Shown: positions 12,508 to 23,338 of the stretch, piece by piece
Position numbering within the stretch: position 1 is the stretch's first letter
Layout: every line of letters begins with the position of its first letter
Assembly (NCBI RefSeq): GCF_904849725.1
Contig: NC_058518.1
Location: 328,622,581-328,686,580, forward strand
Direction: 5' to 3'
Source of the DNA: Hordeum vulgare subsp. vulgare
Taxonomy: Eukaryota > Streptophyta > Magnoliopsida > Poales > Poaceae
Length of the DNA stretch: 64,000 bases
Made by a program: the position numbers and the translations under genes
Notes under the pieces: model-generated
Told to the model about the DNA's origin: nothing
The model's input: the letters and a program-made list of their open reading frames with translations, nothing else
Database searches by the model: none

Positions 12508-13300
12508 TACTAGCAAAAATGCCCGTGCGTTGCACCGGAAAAAAAATCATCACACCCTTTAACCATCGCCAGTTACACGACTAATTGTTTGATTTATGAC
12601 CCACATCAACTAATCTCAACATGAAGAATTATGCTTTCACCTTACCATCTTTGCCAAATGGCTAACAAATAGTCTACATACGAAGCAAAATAAATTAATT
12701 TACAATCTAAAATATGTCTATATACATCTGTATGTGGTCCTCTAGTGGAACCTTTAGAAAGACCTATATTTAGGCCAACTCCACCGCACGACCCCAAACG
12801 GACGTCCGGTTTGGCCGGATTTTGTCCGCTTGGGACGACAATGGGTTCGCTCATGTCCGCCTCTGTCCATTGACCCTAGCACGCCCCCGCGCACGCACGA
12901 CCCATGTCCACGTCCCCGTCCCCGTCGGCGGCGGCCTTCGCCTTCGCCTCCTCCTCCGCGCGGTGCCGGCTCTCCGCCTCCTCCGCCCAGCGGCTCACCC
13001 GCCGGAGCCTCGGCCATCGCGCGGGGGAGGCCTGGATCTGGGCGGTGGCGCGCGGGGACGGAGGTGAGCATTGAAGGAGTTGGGGCCGGCGGCGCACGGC
13101 GTCGTGGCAGGGGGTGGTGGCGCGCTGGCGCTGGAGATGGGAGGTAAGGTCGTGGGTGGTCTGGTGTTTTTTCTCCCGCACATACCGATTCAGCTTCACT
13201 TATCAATTGGATTGTTGGTTAATTTTAGAAAACACCAAGGACTCATTTTAAAATCACCGCGGTGGGTTTTCCGACGGAAGCGATAACCTCTTTATTATTA
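12508..13300 (-). mobile_element. probable Helitron (minus strand)
   Basis: On the minus strand the right terminus ends with an imperfect hairpin (GCACGG/CCGGTGC type), then GGCATTTTTGCTAG, followed by a host T. A hairpin about 10 bases before CTAG, with insertion between A and T, is the Helitron 3' signature. The 5' end (TC...) is not fixed; I stop it where the second Helitron begins. A GC-rich core (12840-13140) looks like captured or repetitive GC-rich DNA. I recognise no protein in it. No Rep/helicase is present, so it would be non-autonomous. Confidence 0.5.
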
Positions 13301-14400
13301 CTAGCAAAAGGGTCTGTGCGTTGCAACGGGAGAAAAAATACCACACACTTTTAATCTTTTTATAATCATTTTGATTTATTAAAATAATAAGCTAACTAAC
13401 TAATGTAGTCAGTCCTGTCCTATTTTGTTGAGAAATCAACCCATCCATTGTTAATTCCACCATGATGAGAAATTGAGCGGGACAAGCAAAGCAAAACAAA
13501 GAGGCTACGTGAATTGATCAATGTACTGTTATCTTATTTCACTCATGGGGTAGAGAATGTGGGATCATATGACAAACTGAAGGTGGCGTTCCATTCTCTA
13601 TCTCTACAACAATACAATCTTACATTCAATACATTCATCCATCAGCAAACAAATCCCCACAAAACAAAATTTCTTGTCGGTGCTTGGCACACGGTTGGAG
13701 GCATGGGGAGGGGATCTCACCAGATGATAAGTTCCTGCCGGAGAAGGGGATACGATGAGGTGAGCAAGGGTTAGGCGCCTCTATCTGGCCACAAGGAGTC
13801 GCCGTTGCCGCGCCATAACCTCGGAGTTTCCCCTGTGAGCCATGGAGGCCCGCCTCCACTTGCAAGTACTTCGCTCCGCCGCGCCGCCGCCGTTCTGCAT
13901 CGAGCAGACACATCATCCCCAGTCACTGTAGCTGTCGCGTTGATTTGATCCAGAAGTTGTGCTCGAGCGCCGAAACGGGGGCAGCAAGCAGGCAGAGGTA
14001 CGGCCGCGGAGGTGTGTGGGTTGAGAACGACAACAGTGGTGGTTGAGGTCGGCCGCGGCGGCGAGTGGTGTGGCAGTGGCCTGGGCACACACCAGGATGG
14101 ACCAGGGTCGACGCGATGCGCTCGAGCGCCGCAACGGGGGCAGTGAGCGGGGAGAGGTACGGCCGCGGAGGCGGGTGGATTGAGATCAACAGCGGTGGCG
14201 GTTGAGGTCGGCCGCGGCGGCGAGTGGTGTGGCGGCGGCCTGGGCACAGGCCAGGGTTGCCCAGGGTTGACGGAAGGAGGCGATGCGTACGGGTATAATT
14301 TTTGCAGCGAATCGTTTTTTTCCTTTTGCGTTGTAGATAAATGATGAAGCGCGGGTTGAATAATAAAAATTACAGGGGCTTTTTTAGGTAAAGAGGTATA
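13301..14400 (-). mobile_element. second probable Helitron, next to or nested in the first
   Basis: At 13301 the + strand reads CTAGCAAAAGGGTCTGTGCG followed by TTGCAACGGG, the reverse complement of a Helitron 3' hairpin and CTAG end, much like the copy at 12508. The right limit near 14400 is approximate and was chosen where TAGGTAAAGAGGTATAG-type sequence ends. The interior holds a GC-rich tandem duplication (13961 to about 14275). No helicase is visible. Confidence 0.45.
13961..14275. repeat. 160-bp tandem duplication in GC-rich Helitron cargo
   Basis: The block starting GCTCGAGCGCCG at 13961 recurs at 14121, an offset of 160 bp. Both copies share GAGAGGTACGGCCGCGGAGG-type and GGTTGAGGTCGGCCGCGGCG stretches with scattered differences. 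Open frames on both strands result from base composition, and I do not call a gene. Confidence 0.75.
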
Positions 14401-14899
14401 GTATAGGTAAAGATATGGACATTAGGATGTGTTTAAGTTAGTTTGATCGGAGGGTCATGGTTTTCCTGAGCACAGTTTGTTGCGTGGTTTTAAAAAAGTT
14501 TATGTTTGATTTTTTTAACAGGAGTGTAGATTTAGGAATGAAGGGAATACTTCAGAACACGTATCAGAGCCTGTCAGTTCGAGTCTTGACGCGAGGACGG
14601 AGTCTGACAATTTGACGAGGCGCGACCATAGCACGCGACACGCCTACGCCGAAGCACATGGCCGTCCAGTGACCCCCGGCCCGCGCCGCAGGCCGCGGAC
14701 TCCATCCATCCTCCTGCCCGCGACGACCCCTTGATTTCCGCCGCGTTCCCACCCGTGCCGTGGCCGTGCCGCGCCCACGCCGCCTCGCGGCACCACCGAC
14801 ATCCCCTTCCCGGCGTCACCCAGCTGTCAATTCCCCACCGACGAAGAAAAGAAAATCCACTCGCCGCCTCACTGCCTCATGGGCCCCGCTCCCCGGCCC

Positions 14900-15090
14900 G
14901 ACCTGTCAGTCCCTCGTGTACGTCAGGATCATTATAGATTTCCTAAATAGATCTCGAGATCACCTCCCCCCGTTTGCCATCTTTAGTTTCAGACTTGCAA
15001 TCCAGCCCCACCTCGCCTGCCTCCCCCTCCATTAAATCCCGCGCCCTCCTCCTCCGCTCCATCCCCCTCGCCACCGCCCAGATCCAGACC
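14900..15090 (+). promoter_or_regulatory. presumed core promoter and 5' leader of the CDI-like gene
   Basis: The stretch from 14401 to 14900 holds no gene I can recognise. Just upstream of the start codon, an ACGTCA core (about 14919) and an AT-rich ATTATAGATT stretch (about 14931) interrupt otherwise GC-rich sequence. They are followed by a pyrimidine-rich leader, usual in cereal genes. No strong TATA consensus is present, so the transcription start is a guess. Confidence 0.25.
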
Positions 15091-15894
15091 ATGACGGTGC
15101 CGCCGTCGCCGGAGCCGTTCCGCGTCTTCGTCGGGTACGACCCGCGGGAGCACGAGGCGTACGAGGTGTGCCGCCGCAGCCTGATCCGCCACGCCACCGT
15201 GCCGCTCGACGTGCGCCCCGTGCGCCAGCCGGACCTCCGCGCGTCGGGTCTCTACTGGCGCGCGCGGGGCCCCACCGAGAGCACCGAGTTCTCCTTCACC
15301 CGCTTCCTCACCCCCTTCCTCGCCCGCTACCGCGGCTGGGCGCTCTTCATCGACTGCGACTTCCTCTACCTCGCCGACGTCGCCGAGCTCATCGCCTCCG
15401 CCGTGCCCTCGGACGCCGCCGCCGCCAGCCGCCTCGCCGTCGTCTGCGTCAAGCACGTGTACCAGCCCCTCGAGGCCACCAAGATGGACGGCGCCATCCA
15501 GACCGTGTACCCGCGCAAGAACTGGTCCTCCATGGTGCTCTACAACTGCGCCCACCCCAAGAACGTTGCCGCGCTCACACCGGACGCCGTCAGCACCAAG
15601 CCCGGCGCCTTCCTCCACCGCTTCTCCTGGCTCGACGACGACGAGATCGGGGAGGTGCCCTTCGTCTGGAACTTCCTCGTCGGCCACAACAGGGTCGACC
15701 CCGACGACCCGGCCACGCAGCCCAAGGCCCTGCACTACACCTGCGGGGGGCCCTGGTTCGAAAGGTACAGGGACTGCGAGTTCGCCGACCTCTGGATCAA
15801 AGAGGCAGAGGAGCTCAGGGCCGACAAGGAGAAGCGCAGGGCCGAGAAGGAGAGGCTCCGGCTCGAGGACGACGAGGACGACGAGGGGAATTGA
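15091..15894 (+). CDS. CDI-like nucleotide-diphospho-sugar transferase family protein, intronless
   Basis: The gene encodes 267 residues in one exon. The start at 15091 is the first ATG of the frame (context ACCATGACG); the open frame upstream has no other ATG. The protein opens with FRVFVGYDPREHEAYEVC, and a hydrophobic strand leads into FIDCDFLYLADV, whose Asp-Cys-Asp (residues 88-90) fits the metal- and nucleotide-sugar-binding DxD motif of GT-A glycosyltransferases. Conserved-looking stretches PRKNWSSMVLYNC and LHYTCGGPWFERY follow. The tail (from about 238) is a charged Lys/Glu/Arg helix ending in an acidic run. There is no signal peptide or membrane segment. The family matches the plant 'CDI' proteins, which I recall as implicated in pollen tube growth; the substrate is unknown to me. 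Third positions are almost all G/C, as in many cereal genes. It converges with the ETFQO gene. Confidence 0.8.
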   Translation: MTVPPSPEPFRVFVGYDPREHEAYEVCRRSLIRHATVPLDVRPVRQPDLRASGLYWRARGPTESTEFSFTRFLTPFLARYRGWALFIDCDFLYLADVAELIASAVPSDAAAASRLAVVCVKHVYQPLEATKMDGAIQTVYPRKNWSSMVLYNCAHPKNVAALTPDAVSTKPGAFLHRFSWLDDDEIGEVPFVWNFLVGHNRVDPDDPATQPKALHYTCGGPWFERYRDCEFADLWIKEAEELRADKEKRRAEKERLRLEDDEDDEGN

Positions 15895-16300
15895 TGGGTG
15901 ATGGGGCCGACCAACAAGTTTGCTGCATTGCATTGGTTCTTTTGCGCCGTAGGAATTCTTTCGATTCAATCTGTTTGTTATGCTGGTTTCTCGGTATAGG
16001 TGGTAGAGGAGGCCATCAGTAGATAGCTCGACTATATTGGTAGTATGCTCTTGTGTAGTAGTCGCAATCGATCTATGAATGAACCACTCCACGTTGCCAA
16101 TAGATTTTTTGTCCTTAGCCTTGCGCCTGTCAGTTCTGCTGCTCTTGTTTCTGATCACACCATACTTGCTGAATTAATAGTCCTTGGCTGGCTGACGTTG
16201 GAACCGCCGTATTTGCCGAAAACGATGGCGGGCGAATCGGTCCCGATTTCATCTGTTTGCAGCTGCAGGCAGGGTTGTGTTGGTCTTTTGGTTTGGTTTA

Positions 16301-16510
16301 GGAGATGAAATTTCATGGCACCGCAACACAATGGCTGGCTTCTTGTGTTCCTTTGCGCTGGGACTGGGAGGCTGCGAGTCTTTTGTGTTGGTTTTTCGGT
16401 TCAGGAGATGCAATGTCATGGCACTGCAGCAAAATGGCTGGTTTCTTCGTGTTGCTAGGCACTGCAGCATAATGGCTAGCTCCTTGTGTTCCTTGGCACT
16501 TGGAGGCTGG
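16301..16510. repeat. degenerate ~103-bp direct repeat downstream of the CDI-like gene
   Basis: GGAGATGAAATTTCATGGCA at 16301 and GGAGATGCAATGTCATGGCA at 16404 begin two related blocks, each followed by AATGGCTGG and a TTCTTGTGTT-like stretch. A third partial copy (ATGGCTAGCTCCTTGTGTTC) follows near 16470. Nothing coding is seen between 15895 and 17334 apart from this repeat and the MITE at 16854; the first part should contain the 3' UTR. Confidence 0.6.
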
Positions 16511-16853
16511 GAACGTCCCTGGATAGATAACTCTGCAGAGAACTCCGATGACAGATTGCATCTTCTTCGCGCTGGGCCAGAGAGAGATGTGTCCCTGTGT
16601 CTGTAATCTCGAATCACGTGTTAATAATGGGGGTACTAGGTCGAGCACAACCAGTCGTTGATCGTTCTAGTTCTACTTTGGACTCATCAGTGGTGGGCCG
16701 TGGACGTGTGGAACTGGAGCACCCGGCAACAGAATCCAATGTCTATGTGACCACTGTCCACTGCTCACCGGCTGACTTTTGGACATACATACTCAGAATT
16801 AGCATGGCATCCAGATAACTCCCAAACTTCAAAGTATTTAGGTATAGAAAAAG

Positions 16854-16950
16854 TACTCCCTCCGTCTTAAAATAAATGTCTCAACTTTGTACTAGCTCTA
16901 GTACAAAATTGTACTAAGCTTGAGACAGTTATTTTGGGACGGAGGGAGTA
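16854..16950. mobile_element. Stowaway MITE between the two host genes
   Basis: TACTCCCTCCGTC at the left end is mirrored by GACGGAGGGAGTA at the right end over a 97-bp element, with TA target duplications. The inner parts (CTAGTACAAA-type) also pair. It has no coding capacity. Confidence 0.93.
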
Positions 16951-17334
16951 TTATATTTCTATTTGGACAAAGCGATCTTATCTCTGTAAGAGGCAAAGAA
17001 TCCGATTCTTCTTCTTAAGCCAGCAGCTACCTAGCTTTACTGGAGTTTTTGAGTGACCCCGCCTTCACTTTACACTAAGCACCAGCACGTGCAGTTATTA
17101 CACCATAAGCCATCGATTACTTTGGGCCGGTTCAGATGGAAGGAATTCCACCGCAACGCCCGGCACTGTACATACCAGCCCTGGTTGGTGAATTAGTCGC
17201 ACAAGGTTCTCTAAAATATTACTGCCGGACAAGCTAATTTCAGCATCAGAAACATTGTACACAATTATTTACACCATTATTATGAGATGGTGTTGGACAG
17301 GCCAATCCGGGCGTCAGAATTTCTCTACTAATAT

Positions 17335-20300
17335 TCACATCACCGTGTAACCAGGCCCTCCTCCGCCTTCCGGGACGGTCCACTCGATGTTTTGCTTCGG
17401 ATCTTTTATGTCACAAGCCTGCAGACACCGTCAACAGCTTAGGTGGAGGGAACAAAAGTAAGAAGCTCAAATATGTTTCCCAATGGTGCATCCCAACAAC
17501 TTTGAATTGGCTATCCAGATCATAACATCGACAGTGTCACTGTGGATTGGATTTGTTTCAACCATGAATGACAGAATAAAACCGAGGAACGTATGCTTTC
17601 CAGAAACTACAACTTTGCAGTTCAGTGGATGTCACAGATCCAACAACGTGCAGGCACCCTATGCCAACCCATGCACTGAATTTACACGAATGCAAGATCC
17701 CTGAATCATCGAATGAAGAGAGCTACGCACCTTGCAATGAAGGCAATTTTGAGCATTTATGTGAAGCTTCGGGTCACCATTCTCGTCAGATACATATCTG
17801 CGTGACAACAGAAATGGTCAGCAGTAATCAGCAACTTCTGCTTTGGCCAAAAAGCATGACACATTTTATTGCACGTTATCTATTCCATTGGGAGAAAATG
17901 GTAGTTCAAGCTGGCATGGTCATTGCATACTCGTAAACTCGAGCTGGACAATAACGCGACTCTGGTCCAGCATACTGTGGGAGATTTATGCTTTCAGGTA
18001 CTGCAGGATCCCTCAAGCGGAGATGAGGAGGCTGGTCATGCTCATGGTTTGTGTTGCTCCTGTACACAAGATACTATTAGTGATAGAAGTACAGATTGAG
18101 AAGGTGCTCTGAAGTATTATCCATGGTATCCCCCCAGGTTCAAGATAAAGTAATGCCGTGCAGCTACCACTTTTGATGAGTGCATCTGCAGTATCTATGG
18201 TCCTTGAATTTGTGGAAGGAAAAGCGCTCCACGTTTGGGCTATCGGCATCAAACATTTTTATATATACAGTATGGTGTTTCTCATGTTAAAGCACAACTG
18301 AGGTGTTGACGCAGTGTGCAATAGTAAAGAAGTTTGAAAGAGGTCAACTGTTCTTGCTGCAGGCATGTGTACCTGTATAAAGAAGACGGAACATCAAAGG
18401 ACACCTGCCCATCTGGTTTTGGATACGAAATAGGCGAATGCAGATTGGCCATCTGTCCACAGGAAGTGTTCGGTCAATCTCGCCAGTGACAGAATGGAAC
18501 AACATTGTGATTTTAATCTTCCTCTAAGAAAGAATGTTGAGCAATGGTAGCACTTCACACTCACTTCTGTAGCTTCATGGTCAGGTTTCCCATGCTTCAG
18601 TGTAAAAGGTGACTTCCCTTTGAATATGTAGCTAACAATTGAGCAATTCACATGTGTAAGCGAAATGGATAAAACAACAAATGAAATTAGCTTACCAATT
18701 GGGACCTCACCGTTCCACTGCTGACAAGGCCATGCCAGGAATAAATCCGTATTCAAATGCCTATAAGCAAACAATAAAGCATCTTTATTCACTTATAAGC
18801 TTCAGGAAAAGAAATGTGTAGAAGCGCATGCTCTAGCCAATGCAACCAAAAGATCGATCTGATGAAAGAGACTACGCAATGCATTTATACGTCAACACTC
18901 CCCCTCAAGACCTCTTAGCTCCAATACCATGTAGAAGTGCATGCTCTAGCCAATGCAACCAAAAGACCGATCTGATGAAAGAGACTAGGCAATGCATTTA
19001 TACGTCAACATAATGCATGGCCTATCCTCTGCACTTCTTTGAAATTAAATTTCAAAAACTAGAAAGAAGATGTTGTTTGGGAGACTGATGATAATATTAA
19101 CCACATACCGGTCTATAATTTCGAGCTCTATAGAGTTCGTCCCATATCCATGACTTCTTGAGATTCTCCCAGTACATATCCATGGAAGATCCTTCAACCA
19201 AAGCCTTGAAAGTTGCTTCCGCCGCAAGCATACCTTGTGCACATCTCTACCTTTAGTACAAGGCTTGTATTGATAAAACAGATAATTAAATGAACCGCAA
19301 ACCCTAGTTAAAAATCTAGCGCAAACAAATACATAGTGGAGAGATACCTGATTTCATAGCGGTATGTGATCCTTTTATTTTGGGAACATTTAGGAACCCT
19401 GCAGAGCATCCAATAATTGCACCACCGGGGAAAACTGGATTTGGTATTGACTGAAATTATTTAGTAACTCTATCAGTACCGTATTACTGAATATAAGTAG
19501 CAACTACAAAGCAAACACAACACATCTACTCCCTCCGTCCCAAAATTCTTGTCTTAGCTTTATCTAGAAATAGATGTATCTAAATACTAAAGTGTGACTA
19601 GATACATTCATATCTAGACAAGTTTAAGACAAGAATTTTGGGACGGAGGGAGTATTAACTAAATAACAGAAGTGAACCACTTTTAACAGCTGAAAAGCAA
19701 ACATAATAAAGATTATTCAACTGAATAACAGAAGTGGAATGCTACACCAAATGTTGAAATGTAACATAACAAACGAGCAAGACCAGAACTATGTTTCAGC
19801 TTACAGAGTTAATAGTGCCAGCAATAGATTGCACCAGTTTACCAATAGCACCAGGTGAAACTGCACTGATGTCTATGTACAATGCCATGTAATATAAATG
19901 TAGATTACATAAGGAGCTTACACATGCATTTATCTGTAACCAACCATATCATCTTACCTGAAAACCACCTTCATTCAAAGTACGAGCACCATACTGAAGA
20001 ACTGTTCCACCTTCCAGAAGTGTTCTGATCGCAGGGTGCTGCTTGAATTTCTGAAACATTGGAGAGAAGAGTTTGATAGTCTGATAGTTAAGTGACGACA
20101 GAACTGAAATACTCAGATCAGTTCCATACTACTTTTCACCAAAAGACAATCATACAGAAAATATACACACCTGGAATTCATCATAGGGGCTGAGAAAAGG
20201 ATTTCGATAATTCAAGGCAACAACCAGACCAATTGCTAACTGAAATAAGAGCAAAAATAACTCTGAATACATGTAATTCAAACTTCTGAATAACACTTTA

Positions 20301-23300
20301 GGAAGTTGCAATCTATCAAAGAAGTATTAATACCTGGTGTGCAAATCAAGGGTCAAATGATAGAGAAGTATTAATACCCAGTGTGCAAATCAAGGGTCAA
20401 ATGATAGAGGATGAACTATCACTTCCCCCTTCCAACTCAAACGAAAATGTTTGTGGTGCTTTACTGCTTTTCCTTCCTTTGTTTTAGGATTTTAGTGTAT
20501 TGGTTTCTGATTTGGGTAGACAACAGACCGGTGCTTCTGTAGCTTCCGTGCTGTTTTGGCATTCTTCTAATAGAAATAACAAGTTCAACAACAACAAAAC
20601 TCAAGTGAAGATTTTTGTTCATAGAAGAGATCACTTGACACAGCAAAGTCAGATGAACCTTTTTTTGCTGACTAAATTTAGGTTGTGCAGAAGAATGGTT
20701 CCTATAATCTGAGATGGTATATTATATATTTACACAGATCAATTATTGCAAGCAAAACATATAACACCAATAATGATGAGCTGCAAATTTCAAAAGTACC
20801 TGTCTATCATCAAGGTGGTGTAGAAATGAGATTGTATATTATATATTTGCACAGATAACAATCCTTGCAAGCAAAACATATAATACGTGGTAATGACAAG
20901 CTGCAATCTCAAAAGTACCTGTCTATCATCAAGGTGGTATAGAAATGATCCTCCATATGTCTTCATGTCCAAAGGCCACCCTACAGTATGAATCACAGAA
21001 CCTGGCTCATGCTTTCCTTCTTCTATCTCCCAGACCTAAATGAAAGCATCCAATTTGGACAAAAGAAGCGTTAATAAACCATCCTCAAGTAGTAGTTAGA
21101 AAAAAGGACATGGAACAATTTAAGAGAAGCTTGTAAATCACAATCCTATAAGAGTATAAAGGGCAATAAATAAGATTTCTAAAACATTGATAATTCTATT
21201 GAAGAAAATATATTAGAAAATGGTGCACGGATGGATGATCCAATGAATGCTAACAAATTGCACCCTAATGTATGCATAGTGCCTATTTAGAGACATCCGA
21301 CAATTTATACTAGTCGCATTATCTATATAATAAGGCACGTTGTCTGTATTATGTGGTGTTATGTGCAAAAAAAAATAGTTCAGGTAAACAATCCTGCTTC
21401 TTTAAGTTTCAGAACTGAGAACAAGGCAATCACACATGGTATTATTGAATTTCATAATTCAAATGGTATCAGTGAATGTAGATATACCTCTTTAATTCCG
21501 AGAGCATATGTCTGATGTTGGCCTTGTCCACTTTCTCTGAGCTTGTAATTCGTTATTATTTTCTGGAAAGCACGAGACAAAGAAGGATAATGTGATAGGC
21601 TGCAGCATCAATTGCATAATACTAACAGAATAAATAACATTCCATGGACCAAATCTATCAACTAGAATTACATATACTGACCTCTGATAATGAACCCCGG
21701 CAACCCTCAGCTAGAAGTGTTATTCGCCCTGCAATCTAAGTAGCTGACCATGAGAATGTATGCGTGCATGGAAAAATAAGAGTAGAAAAGAAAGTATATC
21801 AATCTTTGAGAAAAAGAACAAATCAAAGAAATAAGTATTGTCTACCTCTAAAACAATTCAGAAGGAAAATATGCAACATATTATTAACATGTATTTTTAT
21901 GTGAACCACCAAGTGAAGAAGGTTACTCGCCTCTTAGTTCCACACCCGGTTGAAAAGTTTCCTGTTTACTACCATCTTTAGCAATACCAACATCATTGGT
22001 TGCAACGCCTGTAACTATTTGATTTTCATCATAAAGGATCTGTCAGAGCGGAATTGAGGCAAATATTAGTCCTCCCACGAAAGAGTTCCTCAACTGAAAA
22101 AGGGTCAAAAAGAATGGTACCTCACTCGCAGCAAACCCTGGATACACTTCAACACCTAACTCTTCAGCCTTTACGGACATCCATCTTACCAATTGGCTCA
22201 AGCTGAACAAAAGCAAGTATGTTAACACACACGGATTCTCTGAAATAAGAGGAATATAGAACTATACAAGCATCAAGCGAATAATAAAAAGAAAATATCA
22301 GCACCTTATTACATAGTTCCCTTTGTTATCAAAAGGAGATGGAAGTGTCCATGCCTTGTTCTTTGTTAACATCCAGAACTTGTCAGATGAGACAGGGACT
22401 CTGATTGGGGCCTGATGAACATATCACAGTCACATAAAAATGAGTATCCAAGTTACTTGGTACATCCCACTCTCAGTTTTCCATAGAGCACTCATAACAA
22501 GAATGATTTTAGGAACACAAAACTTGCATTTGTTCTATTTGAAGATATCACAACACCCTCCCACAAAATAATATCTTTAATTTCGTATGTTCAGCTGAAT
22601 CTCCCTTTTTTTTCATAAAGGGCGCTTTTATTTACTCAAAATATAGCTAAGATGCACACAACCAAACACCAACAGTATGACAAAAAAAAGGATAAAAAAA
22701 GACATGTCGGCAACATTAAAGTCATACAGGCAACACTATGCCTATGTCGAAGGAGGTGGCTGAATCAAAGGCATGTGTTCAGTAAATCAACAACAAACAA
22801 GCATTATTGCACTAGAAAATCAGAGTGAGACACAAAAACACATAACATATCGAATGCAGAGTACAGAAGGGCATACATCCTCTTGCCTCCACTCCGGGAT
22901 GAGCTCATCCAACGCACGGGGCTCGAACACATTCCCTGACAGTACATGAGCACCTGCAGAGCAAACAAAAACAAAGGCCCAAATTACTAAGAGAGCGATC
23001 AATGCCGTCGCAAGTGTTGTGGTAGTACTACAAGTCTACAACACAGCGGCGAGAACAGGATTCTGTGTGCAAGGCCGCGCACCGACTTCGGCTCCCTTCT
23101 CGAGGACGCAGACGGAGAGGTCGGTGTCGGCCGCGCGGCAGAGCTGCTTCAGCCAGATGGCGGCGGCGAGGCCCGCTGGCCCGGCGCCCACGATCACGAC
23201 GTCGTAGCTCATCGCCTCCCGTTCGGCCGAGAACCACCTCGCTGCGGCCGCGCTCCAGCTGGGCGCGCGGTGGCGGCGAGTCGGGGCCGCGGCAATCCCC

Positions 23301-23338
23301 GCGGCCGCCGCCACAGCCGCGCGGAGGACTCGATGCAT
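17335..23338 (-). CDS. ETFQO: electron transfer flavoprotein:ubiquinone oxidoreductase, mitochondrial (18 exons)
   Basis: Exons (5' to 3', minus strand): 23338-23083, 22953-22877, 22411-22305, 22202-22121, 22039-21931, 21728-21682, 21562-21488, 21035-20919, 20239-20171, 20050-19958, 19450-19348, 19233-19109, 18760-18711, 18631-18565, 18452-18373, 18059-17931, 17797-17731, 17418-17335. Together they give 578 residues in frame. An Arg/Ala-rich presequence (about 1-40) precedes the FAD motif GAGPAG (51-56). Cys523, 547, 550 and 553 fit the 4Fe-4S cluster. The enzyme takes electrons from ETF to ubiquinone at the inner mitochondrial membrane; in plants it serves branched-chain amino acid and lysine breakdown during carbon starvation. 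All introns are GT-AG except intron 5 (GC-AG). Residue 62 is Trp (TGG), where I expect Arg. The upstream region 23339-23940 shows no clear TATA box. Exon edges were set by eye and rest on frame and family resemblance. Confidence 0.93.
18820..19013. repeat. ~80-bp direct duplication in ETFQO intron 12
   Basis: GCATGCTCTAGCCAATGCAA and the following 60 bases, down to TTTATACGTCAACA, occur twice (from about 18827 and about 18940). A 35-base spacer rich in CTCCCCCTCAAG separates them. The copies differ at only a few positions. Both lie between exons 12 and 13. Confidence 0.85.
19527..19654. mobile_element. Stowaway MITE in ETFQO intron 10
   Basis: The 128-bp element starts TACTCCCTCCGTCCC and ends GGGACGGAGGGAGTA with TA duplications. 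The inner arms (AAAATTCTTGTCTTA and TAAGACAAGAATTTT) also pair. It is a common passenger of Triticeae introns and does not disturb the splice sites of exons 10 or 11. Confidence 0.95.
20321..20408. repeat. 44-bp tandem duplication in ETFQO intron 8
   Basis: GAAGTATTAATACC at 20321 recurs at 20365, followed in both copies by GTGTGCAAATCAAGGGTCAA. The two 44-bp units are nearly identical and directly adjacent. Confidence 0.85.
20711..20946. repeat. ~118-bp tandem duplication copying the 3' end of ETFQO exon 8 and its donor
   Basis: Unit 2 (about 20829-20946) contains the last 28 bases of exon 8 and the intron 8 donor. Unit 1 (about 20711-20828) repeats the same stretch, including AAAAGTACCTGTCTATCATC, with a few substitutions. 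The intron therefore carries a decoy exon end with a GT donor about 119 bases downstream of the true one. Confidence 0.85.

Noticed and set aside
12754..13206. Several 60-150-codon frames on both strands in GC-rich DNA
   Set aside because: All are Pro/Arg/Gly-rich and mutually overlapping with no motif; they are better explained as GC-rich Helitron cargo.
15168..16022. A 284-codon + strand frame overlapping the CDI-like gene
   Set aside because: It is Arg/Pro/His-rich and out of frame with the recognisable protein, an artefact of GC content.
14989..16158. A 389-codon open frame on the minus strand across the CDI-like gene
   Set aside because: It is the antisense shadow of a coding sequence with G/C-rich third positions; it is Gly/Val/Glu-rich low complexity and matches no family I know.
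18140..18280. Possible extra ETFQO exon between exons 15 and 16
   Set aside because: Exon 15 joins exon 16 in frame with the expected family sequence and good splice sites; nothing here extends the protein.
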